Shown one piece after another: positions 23,880 through 32,050 of a stretch of 33,123 bases of DNA. Made by a program: the position numbers and the translations under genes. Numbering within the stretch: the first letter of the stretch is position 1; each line of letters begins with the position of its first letter. The notes under the pieces were generated by a model. It worked only from the letters and a program-made list of their open reading frames with translations, searched no databases and was not told where the DNA came from. Where the stretch lies: NCBI GenBank assembly GCA_964452045.1, contig CAYVKM010000038.1, positions 1-33,123 on the forward strand, given 5' to 3'. The DNA comes from CAYVKM01 sp964452045. Lineage in GTDB: Bacteria > Calditrichota > Calditrichia > RBG-13-44-9.

Positions 23880-26800
23880 CTATTTTGATAGCAGCATTTT
23901 TTGGATAAAGACCTGATTATCTGCAGTGAGCCGATAAAAATAGATGCCGCTGGCCAAAATGGCTCCCTTCTCACTCCGGGCATCCCATAAATATTGATAA
24001 TTGCCTGCCGGCAGGTCACCGTTGACCAGGGTTATCACCCGCTGACCGATGATGTTGAAAATATCCAGTTTTACCTTCATGGTTTTTGGTAAATCGAAGG
24101 AAATGGTCGTTACGGGATTGAACGGATTTGGATAGTTTCGATACAAGGCTAATTTTGTCGGGACAGTCTCTTGGCCGAGTATACCAGTTGAAGTTGAAGC
24201 AAAAATGGCCAGTTGTACAAACACTTCTGGAGTATTGGGATCATTGGATACCAATTTAAGTTGTGCCTGGTAAAGCACATTGGGCGACATGGCCGCCGGA
24301 TCGACGGTTATAATTATCTCCTCTGCTTCACCCGGATCCACAGATCCGAATGTGGTGCCCAGAGCTAACCAATCCCCACCGTTGAACAGAGAGTCGATGA
24401 TAGTATACACCAAAATACCGGTACCACTGTTTGAGATGTTCAGGGTATAATCCTGATATCCGCCATTGGCATCAATTGTATCGCTGATAGTAGTGGGATC
24501 TACCAATATCTGAGGAATGCCCGGTGCAGAAATCTGCATGTTTACCGGAACTTCTAAAGGACTGGTGGGACCATTATTTTCGATCAGTAATTTACCGGAG
24601 TAATTTCCCAGTGGATAGGCAGCTGCTACTTTTACAAAAATGGTAGTGGTATCGCCCGGATTTAAATTTCCTGTGATCGGGTAAGAGGAGACACCGCTGT
24701 TATTGAGTTCCGTAATCCAGGAACTTCCCAGTTCTCCGCCATAATTTCCGTGGCCATAGTCCGGTGCAAGATCGGGGAGAGAAGCACCAGCGAGTTGCAA
24801 CATCGTCGCCCCCAGGTTCATTTGGCCATCAAATATGGCCGGGAATTTAAGGATACTCGCACTTGCCTGATTTCCGTTAAACTGGATGGTCGCGGGAAGT
24901 GCTACCGGATTAAAAGTGGGATCGACCACAAAAACGGATGGTGCCAAACCGAGTGAGTCCCCAATAATATTGGCGAAATCAAATATAATTTCATACTCGC
25001 TGCCCAGATCAAAATTGCCGATACCGTAACCGGATGGAGCCGGGTAGGATCCAGTGCCGAAATTCTGATCCAAATCCACCGTAACAATCCCGATAGAATT
25101 GGTATCCGGACTTCCGGAAAAAGTCATACTGATGGTGTAATTAAAAGCACCTTCGCTGTAATCAATCGAGAGAATATCCACGCCGGGCAGGGTAACATCC
25201 CCGGCAGGATCGGTTATCACCACAACCTGTAAATTTTCAGGATTTTCGGGCTCGGCCTGCTTTGCAGAATTTTTGGGAGGTATATATCCAGAAAAGGTAT
25301 GTTTTAATTTGCTGATGAGTATTTCCCTGAAACCATGCATATTTTTTTCAGTCTGAATTTCTTGAACATTTTTAAATAGCGTGCTTCCACTCGTGTCGGT
25401 AATGCTGAAAGTTGCCGGATCGGTTCCTGAATTAAAAATTCTTAAGGGTAATTGTTGCCAGCCATTTTGCGGGACGTTAATAACTAATTGAGGAGGATCA
25501 ACCATAATGAAAGCGGTATTGCCGATAATGTTGAAGGTAAGGTGACTTCCGTCATATGGATAAAGACTACTTGCCCCGGCTGTATCCCAGGTCTGAACGT
25601 AAAAGACAACTGTCGTTCCGGCAGATAACGGTGGGATTAAGCCGGTATAAACGGTATCCGATCCGCTCATCGGGATCTCAGCAAAGCTTGATCCACCATC
25701 AACTGAATAAAATAAAGATGTATGGTCGAGACCAGTGTCATCATAAATCACCGCCGAAACCGGATAGGAAGTACCAGTATACGATTGTGTACCCAAAGCT
25801 GTGACTGAAGAAATATAGGGCGGGATATTGGCATTGGCATCCAGGATTTCCAATTGGATGTCATCCACATACCAACCATCGCCGGTGACCCAGCTGTCTG
25901 ATGCCAGACGAAAACGAAGCTGGATTTGCTGACCGGCAAATGCCGCCAGATCGATTGACTCCTGCACCCAGTTTGGCTGGCTGCCATCGTATCCGTATAG
26001 GCCGGTTGTTTGCATACCCTGCCCACTGGCGGCAGTCATGTACTGACCGACCAGATTATTCCAGGTGACACCATTATTGGTAGAAATTTCCACCAGACCA
26101 TAATCCCATCCTTCTTCGATGTCCCATTTTGTCCAATAATGCAAGGTAGCCTGCTGGGCCGTGGACAGGTCAATGGGTGAAGTTCGAATCCAGTAATTTG
26201 CGCTGTTGCCATAACTGCCGGAGGGAGAATCGGTATAACTGTGAGAAGGAGAGTGAGAAAAGCCGGTAGTAGTTCCCCAGGTGCCCCCATTTCCGCCGGT
26301 GGTCATCTGGGTCATGCCACTCTCGGCATTTGCAGTGAGGGCAACATTATAAGTACCAACCGGAATTGACAAACTGTCTGTATTCACCAGGCTGCCATTT
26401 TCTAAAATCAGAATCCGAAAATTCAGTTTACTGCCCACCGCAGTCTGATAATTCACTTTAAATTTCCAGGGATTAACAGCAGTGAGGGAATCGAAAGTAC
26501 TCATTGAGGTGAAAGAGACCTGGCTGTTCATCATCTCAACATTTCCGGAAACCGGGATAATTTGAAGTGAAAGCGGTTGAGAGGTGTTAAGACCAAAATT
26601 AGTTGTGGAAGGAGTAACCTCCACCACTTCTCCCGGATCAACATAGTTGTTGAATCCGTATACAAATAAATTATTTTCGTACAATTTGGGAAATGAGCCG
26701 GCAATATAGCTGAGTACAATATTTGGATAGAGATTTTCCAGTATCAGGGGCATTATTCTGCTGGTAGGGGGCCAGAATCCGTCAGAGCTGTTACCAACCT

Positions 26801-27938
26801 CGGGAGTGAAGGCAATTATTTTAGGCTTGCTGGTTTGTTCTCCATACATCCAGTCGTTGGAATCGCCGTTTACCGAATAACCTACAGTTTGACTGGGCGT
26901 TCCAAGAGTGTAACCATTAAAACGGGTGAGATCGAGACCAAAGGCATGGAAAAAAATGTGATCCGGGGTTGGGGAATCATTATATGCCCAGGGATGAATC
27001 AACAAATTGCTGTAGGTGTGATAATTAAACGCAGTCTCAAACTGATGCTGGTTACAGAAATTCCGGATCGCGACCGGTTCTACTTCGCTGAAGGCGTAAG
27101 GTCCGCGATAGGTCTCATCCCCCGGATAAGGACTGGAGCCGGAATTGTTATATCCCCACTGATAACCGTAATTTCGGTTCAGATCCACTCCATCCTGTCC
27201 GGATTCGAAATAGACCCCGTTGTTGTTGTTATCCCGGGCATTCAGCCGCCACATGCCACCCCCGTTTGGATTGGTCTGCTCATTGCGGACATATCCATCC
27301 GGATTTACCACCGGGACAAACCACATCTGGCGGTTTTCCACCAGATAGGTCGCCTGGAGATCTGTGCCATAATTTTCCACCAGCCACCACATATAATAAA
27401 CAATGTTCATCATGCTCACCGGCTCCCGGGCATGGTGCAACCCGGTGAAAAGGACTTCCGGTTCATTTTCCTGAATATTGGGATTATCGCTTATCTTAAC
27501 CGCCACAATGGGCTTACCCAATATTGACTGCCCAATGGTATCTTTTTCAGATACCAGGTTTGGATATTGGGTGATCAGGGAGTCCAGGTTGGCCAAAACC
27601 TCGGTAAAGGTATAATTACCACCCATTGATCCGTAGCCGAATCCTTCACCGCTGCGGGTGACCAGCCGGGATGCGTAGAATTGTTCCAGATCGTCGATGA
27701 GCACTTCGGTGCTGTATCCCGCATTTTCCAATTTGCGCTTCTCGGCAGCTGAAATTTGCAGATCAATAAAAGTGTTTTTCTTATAGACACTTCCCTCAAA
27801 ATCGATACCAAGTTGAGCAATATTATCCAGATCTGAACGGGAATTAAGATAAATCCGCACTTTCTGGTAATCGCCACTGACACCAGTGGAAAGGGAGAGA
27901 AAAGTTAACAAAAGGGTAGCCAGTAAAACAAAACGCAT
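23880..27938 (-). CDS. Secreted M14 zinc carboxypeptidase, multidomain, with type IX sorting domain
   Basis: This 1352-residue extracellular enzyme has a signal peptide (1-22), a propeptide-like region (about 25-95) and an M14 carboxypeptidase domain (about 105-410). Zinc ligands are His169 and Glu172 (HHAREP) and His307 (NYHTYS). Substrate-binding motifs NPDGY (212-216) and DLNRNYGYQWG (252-262) and catalytic Glu380 (FTPEVG) are present, so it should be active on peptides. Downstream come a jelly-roll domain like that of immune-inhibitor-A proteases (about 540-705, with SPIDLS, WDIEEGWDYGLVEIS and GDGWYVDDI), several immunoglobulin-like repeats (about 710-1260), and the sorting domain (about 1265-1352), which begins NYPNPFNP and ends KMLLSK. 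AGGAGG lies four bases before ATG. A strong terminator follows, so it is a single-gene unit. It resembles the carboxypeptidase T group, but the natural substrate is unknown. Confidence 0.95.
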   Translation of the reverse strand: MRFVLLATLLLTFLSLSTGVSGDYQKVRIYLNSRSDLDNIAQLGIDFEGSVYKKNTFIDLQISAAEKRKLENAGYSTEVLIDDLEQFYASRLVTRSGEGFGYGSMGGNYTFTEVLANLDSLITQYPNLVSEKDTIGQSILGKPIVAVKISDNPNIQENEPEVLFTGLHHAREPVSMMNIVYYMWWLVENYGTDLQATYLVENRQMWFVPVVNPDGYVRNEQTNPNGGGMWRLNARDNNNNGVYFESGQDGVDLNRNYGYQWGYNNSGSSPYPGDETYRGPYAFSEVEPVAIRNFCNQHQFETAFNYHTYSNLLIHPWAYNDSPTPDHIFFHAFGLDLTRFNGYTLGTPSQTVGYSVNGDSNDWMYGEQTSKPKIIAFTPEVGNSSDGFWPPTSRIMPLILENLYPNIVLSYIAGSFPKLYENNLFVYGFNNYVDPGEVVEVTPSTTNFGLNTSQPLSLQIIPVSGNVEMMNSQVSFTSMSTFDSLTAVNPWKFKVNYQTAVGSKLNFRILILENGSLVNTDSLSIPVGTYNVALTANAESGMTQMTTGGNGGTWGTTTGFSHSPSHSYTDSPSGSYGNSANYWIRTSPIDLSTAQQATLHYWTKWDIEEGWDYGLVEISTNNGVTWNNLVGQYMTAASGQGMQTTGLYGYDGSQPNWVQESIDLAAFAGQQIQLRFRLASDSWVTGDGWYVDDIQLEILDANANIPPYISSVTALGTQSYTGTSYPVSAVIYDDTGLDHTSLFYSVDGGSSFAEIPMSGSDTVYTGLIPPLSAGTTVVFYVQTWDTAGASSLYPYDGSHLTFNIIGNTAFIMVDPPQLVINVPQNGWQQLPLRIFNSGTDPATFSITDTSGSTLFKNVQEIQTEKNMHGFREILISKLKHTFSGYIPPKNSAKQAEPENPENLQVVVITDPAGDVTLPGVDILSIDYSEGAFNYTISMTFSGSPDTNSIGIVTVDLDQNFGTGSYPAPSGYGIGNFDLGSEYEIIFDFANIIGDSLGLAPSVFVVDPTFNPVALPATIQFNGNQASASILKFPAIFDGQMNLGATMLQLAGASLPDLAPDYGHGNYGGELGSSWITELNNSGVSSYPITGNLNPGDTTTIFVKVAAAYPLGNYSGKLLIENNGPTSPLEVPVNMQISAPGIPQILVDPTTISDTIDANGGYQDYTLNISNSGTGILVYTIIDSLFNGGDWLALGTTFGSVDPGEAEEIIITVDPAAMSPNVLYQAQLKLVSNDPNTPEVFVQLAIFASTSTGILGQETVPTKLALYRNYPNPFNPVTTISFDLPKTMKVKLDIFNIIGQRVITLVNGDLPAGNYQYLWDARSEKGAILASGIYFYRLTADNQVFIQKMLLSK

Positions 27939-28280
27939 AATTCCTCCTGTAATAATCGTATAAAACTTTTAAAGATAAGACCTAATTCAGAAAATCGCTA
28001 CAAGTTTTATTCAGTATAAGAACTGCTTTTTGTCTTGCGTATGATGCAGCTCAATACTCTGATCTCAAATATTTGATTCGGTACTGTGCGATATAATTCG
28101 ATAAAACAACGATTTTTTGTTGCCTGTACCGGTGAAAGGTTTATATTAATACCGATACAAGTCTTTGAAGTTATTAAAAAAGTCATAATTCAAAATATTC
28201 TTATTCGAAGGTATTAAAGGTAAGTGAAATATTTAAACATTTCTAAAATCTGATGATTATTTTAATCCGGAGGAATAAAT
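27939..28280. other. Divergent intergenic region between the carboxypeptidase and DUF1801 genes
   Basis: These 342 AT-rich bases must hold the start signals of two divergent transcripts. I see the AGGAGG ribosome site of the carboxypeptidase at its left end and GGAGG (28269-28273) for the DUF1801 gene at its right end. Weak promoter-like pairs can be drawn in both directions, for example TTGCCT with TATTAA 18 bases on, on the plus strand near 28120-28150. None is convincing. No small gene or strong hairpin is seen. Confidence 0.45.
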
Positions 28281-28742
28281 ATTAAATCGGAAGCCAGCAC
28301 GGTTGCAAAATATCTGGAAAGTCTGCCGGAAGATCGCCGTGATACTTTGAAAAAGGTGCGGGCAGTTATTCGGCAAAATATTCCTCAGGGTTATGAAGAA
28401 ACCATGAATTGGGGAATGATCACCTACCAGGTGCCGCTTGAAGTTTATCCCGACACCTATAATGGCCAACCACTGTTATATGCGGCCTTGGCTTCCCAGA
28501 AAAATCATATGGCTGTTTATCTAACCGGGATTTATATGAATGAGGCTGATCGAAAATCATTTGAAGAAGCCTACCGAACCACCGCTAAACCATTTGATGT
28601 GGGGAAATCCTGTGTCCGTTTCAAAAAATTGGATGATTTACCACTCCAGTTGATCGAAAAGACAATAGACTCAATCACCATGAATGATTTTGTTTCCATG
28701 GTCAAGAGGGTGCATTCTCCCCGCCAGGGCCACAATAAGTAA
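28281..28742 (+). CDS. DUF1801 (YdhG-like) protein, apparently starting at ATT
   Basis: This protein is 153 residues if read from ATT 28281. Family signatures are YLESLPEDRRDTLKKVRAVI, ETMNWGMITYQV, PLLYAALASQKNHMAVYL, and a C-terminal CVRFKKLDDLPL, which fit the DUF1801 domain (small cytoplasmic alpha/beta proteins of unknown function). The only conventional start in frame is TTG 28347, which would remove the conserved N-terminal helix and has no ribosome site. Instead, GGAGG (28269-28273) is seven bases before ATT 28281, and translation from there gives the normal family opening (initiator-KSEASTVAKYLESLP). The frame is closed by a stop at 28263. A rare ATT start, or an ATG changed to ATT, is the best reading. 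It is followed after 33 bases by a membrane protein gene. Confidence 0.82.
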   Translation: MKSEASTVAKYLESLPEDRRDTLKKVRAVIRQNIPQGYEETMNWGMITYQVPLEVYPDTYNGQPLLYAALASQKNHMAVYLTGIYMNEADRKSFEEAYRTTAKPFDVGKSCVRFKKLDDLPLQLIEKTIDSITMNDFVSMVKRVHSPRQGHNK

Positions 28743-28775
28743 ACTATACTTGATAAATTGAATTCAGGAGTAAAT

Positions 28776-29591
28776 ATGAACGGCAGACCTTTGAAAATTA
28801 TCACTTTTCTCTCACTAATTTTGGTGGTCAGTCTTGCAGTAGTGTCCTTCACCGGGGCGCTTGTATCGTCCACCTATGAACGGGATGCGCCATCCATGGC
28901 CGCCCAGGGGATCGGGCAGGATATGGTTGATCTGTTTTTGGTCGTCCCGTTATTGCTGCTCTCTTTATTTTTGGTTCATCGAAAGAACAGGGTGGCTTAT
29001 TTCATTTTCGCCGGTACCTTATTTTATATTCTTTACTCTTTTGTGATTTACAGTCTGGGAGTTCATTTCAATCGTTTGTTTCTCTGGTATTGCCTTACCT
29101 TAGGGTTATCGCTTTACGCCTTTCTTCTAACGGTAATCCAAATGAACCGGATGGAAGTGGAAAGTTGGTTTAATCCTAAACTTCCGGTTAAAATTATTGG
29201 GGGATATCTGATTTTTGTGGCAGTCCTGTTTTACCTGCTCTGGTTGAAAGATGTGGTACCGGCCATTCTCAATAATACCATTCCACAGACGGTGAGTGAT
29301 TATCATTTACTGGTCAATCCGGTGCATGTCCTTGATTTATCCATCGTACTGCCCGGTTTGATGATCACTGCCATCCTGCTGATTAAAAAACATCGTCTGG
29401 GATACATTTTTGCCCCGATTACCCTCGTATTTATTTTAATCCTGACCATTGCCTTAATCGGGATGGTGGTCATGCTGCGGGTTAAAGGCATCAGCGATGA
29501 GACGTCGGTTGCCGGGATATTTACTGTTTTGGCACTGATTAGTTTGATATTTCTGGTTCTTTTTTTCAGAAGCCTCAAAATCATAAGATAA
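28776..29591 (+). CDS. Polytopic inner-membrane protein of unknown function
   Basis: This 271-residue protein is almost entirely hydrophobic, with seven or eight predicted membrane helices (roughly 8-29, 45-61, 68-91, 97-117, 134-151, 181-199, 205-231 and 243-263). Basic loops such as HRKNR and IKKHR lie between them. I see no transporter or enzyme motif and do not recognise a named family. The start is ATG 28776, because AGGAG (28766-28770) lies five bases before it. An in-frame TTG at 28758 lacks such a site. It follows the DUF1801 gene by 33 bases and is probably co-transcribed. It converges with the HIT gene, and the two stop codons lie in the arms of one short hairpin. Confidence 0.78.
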   Translation: MNGRPLKIITFLSLILVVSLAVVSFTGALVSSTYERDAPSMAAQGIGQDMVDLFLVVPLLLLSLFLVHRKNRVAYFIFAGTLFYILYSFVIYSLGVHFNRLFLWYCLTLGLSLYAFLLTVIQMNRMEVESWFNPKLPVKIIGGYLIFVAVLFYLLWLKDVVPAILNNTIPQTVSDYHLLVNPVHVLDLSIVLPGLMITAILLIKKHRLGYIFAPITLVFILILTIALIGMVVMLRVKGISDETSVAGIFTVLALISLIFLVLFFRSLKIIR

Positions 29592-29615
29592 GTTGGTATG
29601 ATTGCTTTATCTTAT
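29583..29615. terminator. AT-rich hairpin between converging genes, possible weak bidirectional terminator
   Basis: ATAAGATAA (29583-29591) and TTATCTTAT (29607-29615) are a perfect 9-bp inverted repeat with a 15-base loop. Each arm contains the stop codon of one of the two converging genes. The stem is nearly all A-T, so a terminator role is uncertain. Confidence 0.3.
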
Positions 29616-29956
29616 CCCGGCGGCCAGCGCATTGGTCTCCCACCCAAGAGATGCAAATGAATATGATGGACATCCTGCCCGCCGTGGCGACCATTATTGA
29701 ATACCATCCGGAAACCGCTTTCACTGATTCCCTGATCTTGAGCAACCTGTTTGGCCGTGTAGATGATTTTACCTACCAGTTGCTGATCTTCCGCTTCCAT
29801 TTCACTGATTTTTGCGATATGTTTTTTGGGAATGGTTAACAGATGTACCGGCGCCTGGGGATTAATATCCCGGAACACCATCACTTCATCATCTTCATAC
29901 AGAATATCCGCGGGTGTTTTATGTTCAGCGATGTTACAGAAAATGCAATGTGACAT
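29612..29956 (-). CDS. HIT-family nucleotide hydrolase (Hint/PKCI-like)
   Basis: This 114-residue cytoplasmic protein is of the histidine-triad superfamily, which hydrolyses nucleoside phosphoramidates and related nucleotides. The triad is His98-x-His100-x-His102 in HHIHLHLLGG, with His100 the expected nucleophile. The opening CIFCNIAEHKTPADILYEDD, then FRDINPQAPVHLLTIPKKH, and a C-terminal GGRPMRWPPG are the classic Hint1-like pattern. Length is normal. ATG 29956 is four bases past the rsmE stop, and its AGGAG lies inside the end of rsmE. The two genes are therefore in one operon with coupled translation. Confidence 0.96.
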   Translation of the reverse strand: MSHCIFCNIAEHKTPADILYEDDEVMVFRDINPQAPVHLLTIPKKHIAKISEMEAEDQQLVGKIIYTAKQVAQDQGISESGFRMVFNNGRHGGQDVHHIHLHLLGGRPMRWPPG

Positions 29957-29960
29957 GATT

Positions 29961-30686
29961 TTATTCTTCTCCTAACAAAGTACCGGAAAATAACGTCCTT
30001 AATTTCACTACCCCAACCACAGCGGCAGTTTCGGTCCGCAGAATGGACTCACCCAAATTAAGTATTTTAAATCCTGAAGAAAGGGGCAGATTGATTTCCT
30101 CCGGATGAAAACCTCCTTCCGGGCCAACTGCCAGATAAATCATTCCAGCCGGATCAGATCTTTTAATTTCTTTATCGGCGATTTCCTGATGGGCAATATA
30201 TTTTAAACCCTTTTTGGGTGTAATATCTTTAATCCATTCGGCGAAACCGGTTACCGATTCGATTTCCGGCAGATAGAATTGCCCGGATTGTTTGATGGCA
30301 CTGATCATGATTTTCCGGAGGTGAGCTTTTTTTATCTGTCTGGTTGTGCTGTAGGCGCAGGTGATCGGTGCAATTTTACTGACTCCCAGTTCGGTCAGTT
30401 TTTCCACTGCCCAATCCATCCGGTTTGGCCGGATGATGGGGAGCGCTACTTCAATAAGATTTACGTTAGCTCTCGGCCGCATTTCGACCTTGGTTAACTC
30501 CACCATCAATTCTTGCGGGGAATCTTTCAGTATCGCTCCCTGAAGGTAATGGCCGGCGCCGTCGGTGAGATCTATCAGATCGCCTTTCCGCTTTCGCAGC
30601 ACTTTTACCGCGTGTCGGCTATCTTCCGGGGACAATAAAATTGTCCGATCCCCAGGTTGAAAATTTTCCGCAAAAAACAGATCCAT
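29961..30686 (-). CDS. rsmE: 16S rRNA (uracil-1498-N3)-methyltransferase
   Basis: This 241-residue SPOUT-class enzyme methylates N3 of U1498 of 16S rRNA. An N-terminal PUA-like domain (1-70, with HAVKVLRKRKGD) leads to the methyltransferase domain. Family motifs are MDWAVEKLTELGVSKI (90-105), GPEGGF (188-193) and LGESILRTETA (211-221), which form the knotted SAM site. Length is normal. ATG 30686 overlaps no other gene. It lies 44 bases past the outer-membrane protein gene stop and four bases before the HIT gene, so it is probably in the middle of an operon with both. Confidence 0.97.
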   Translation of the reverse strand: MDLFFAENFQPGDRTILLSPEDSRHAVKVLRKRKGDLIDLTDGAGHYLQGAILKDSPQELMVELTKVEMRPRANVNLIEVALPIIRPNRMDWAVEKLTELGVSKIAPITCAYSTTRQIKKAHLRKIMISAIKQSGQFYLPEIESVTGFAEWIKDITPKKGLKYIAHQEIADKEIKRSDPAGMIYLAVGPEGGFHPEEINLPLSSGFKILNLGESILRTETAAVVGVVKLRTLFSGTLLGEE

Positions 30687-30730
30687 ATATGTTTTTTCTT
30701 AGCTACCGGATTATATCTTGTTAATGATAT

Positions 30731-32044
30731 TTAAAAACTGGCATTCACGTCAATAATCAACTGGCCTCTGCCCTTATCGTTCCAGGCATAATCGAAGCGC
30801 AGTACATAAACATAGGGCAGATGAAAATGCAAACCCAATCCATAACCGGTATAAAAATTTTCCAGGGTAAATTCTGACCGGTCCTGCCAGGCAATCCCGC
30901 TGTCCATAAAAACGGCAGCACTGATCCCGAATTTCAGGTCTCGGTAAAGCTGGGACATCACCGGACCATCCTGCCAGCTAAAGTAGCGGATTGGCAACAG
31001 CGGGAAGCGCAGTTCGAGATTGGTTAACGAAATATTGGTGGAGGTGTACTTTTCGTACAATGCCGGATTTGGAAAAACATCGTCGAAATAGCCCCGGATG
31101 CGTTCGCCAAATCCCAGAAAGAGCCGGTCGTATATGGGTGTTTTACCCTGGGTAAAGTTAAAGAGTTGTCGGCTGGCCAGGGATAAGGATCGGTAGATTG
31201 GAATATAAAGCCGGTTATCAAAATTATATCGCCAAAAATCCGGTTGATTACTGGTGAAACCCGTCTTGCGTATGGAATAGGAAATGAGAAATCCCTTTTT
31301 GGTATATTCATATAAATCCCTTCTGTCCCAGCGAATCTGGTAACTTAATGAAGGGACCCAGTCTGTCCCATTTTTGGAAACTGAAAATTGTTTATATTCT
31401 GCGGGAAGTTTTATCCGCTTCATGTCAAAGTTGATTTCGGTCTGGAGATATAACGATAACTTGCGGCCAACGGTGACATCGAAACCGAACCGATTCTCAT
31501 CCATATCGAAAATCTTATTAGCTTTTTTCATCTTGGACATTCCCAGCCCAAATATGAGGCGAGACTTGTATCCGATCCAGGGATTAAAGTAGCGAATGAA
31601 AAAAGATGGATCATATCCCAGCCAACCTCCAATGCTCAGTTTTTCATTTCGTCCCCGGAAATTGTAATGGGTCAGTTGCATCCCGTAACTGATTTTATTC
31701 CAATCGTGTTCATTAATAAATACCAGCGGCAGCGGCAAAAAGTACCAGCTTTCCGTGACCATAATCAGCAGAATATTGGTACCCTGTTGTTGGACGATTT
31801 CCAGCTCCACCCGGTTAAAGAGATAAAGATTCTGGATGCGGTTCCGAATCAGCAGCAGGTCCTGCTGTGAGAGTGAATCGGGGAAAGTAAAGGGAATTTC
31901 CCGCAAGATAATATTGGGTTTGGTTTTCTCATTGCCCACCAGAATCACTTTATCAATGGCGATCGGAAAATGCACCGGTTCCTGCCCGTAAAAGCGGGAG
32001 AAAGCAAAAAGCAGTAAAATGACTGGTAGGATAAAATTCTTCAC
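30731..32044 (-). CDS. BamA/Omp85-like outer-membrane protein with POTRA domain
   Basis: This 437-residue protein has a signal peptide (about 1-20) and one POTRA-like domain (about 28-98), with VGNEKTKPNIILREIPF, LLLIRNRIQNLYLFNRVEL and ILLIMVTE. A 16-strand-type beta barrel follows (about 105-437) and ends in a C-terminal Phe (VNASF). Motifs GFGERIRGYFDDVFP and FMDSGIAW belong to the Omp85 barrel. Having a single POTRA, it is shorter than true BamA (usually five) and is more likely a specialised assembly or translocation barrel. Translation begins at GTG 32044, six bases past the stop of the PHP gene, so the two are co-transcribed. Its substrate is unknown. Confidence 0.86.
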   Translation of the reverse strand: MKNFILPVILLLFAFSRFYGQEPVHFPIAIDKVILVGNEKTKPNIILREIPFTFPDSLSQQDLLLIRNRIQNLYLFNRVELEIVQQQGTNILLIMVTESWYFLPLPLVFINEHDWNKISYGMQLTHYNFRGRNEKLSIGGWLGYDPSFFIRYFNPWIGYKSRLIFGLGMSKMKKANKIFDMDENRFGFDVTVGRKLSLYLQTEINFDMKRIKLPAEYKQFSVSKNGTDWVPSLSYQIRWDRRDLYEYTKKGFLISYSIRKTGFTSNQPDFWRYNFDNRLYIPIYRSLSLASRQLFNFTQGKTPIYDRLFLGFGERIRGYFDDVFPNPALYEKYTSTNISLTNLELRFPLLPIRYFSWQDGPVMSQLYRDLKFGISAAVFMDSGIAWQDRSEFTLENFYTGYGLGLHFHLPYVYVLRFDYAWNDKGRGQLIIDVNASF

Positions 32045-32050
32045 AGCAAG

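Noticed and set aside
26835..27527. A 230-codon plus-strand open frame opposite the carboxypeptidase
   Set aside because: It lies wholly inside a strongly conserved M14 catalytic domain on the other strand, and its translation has no motif. It is a shadow of that gene.
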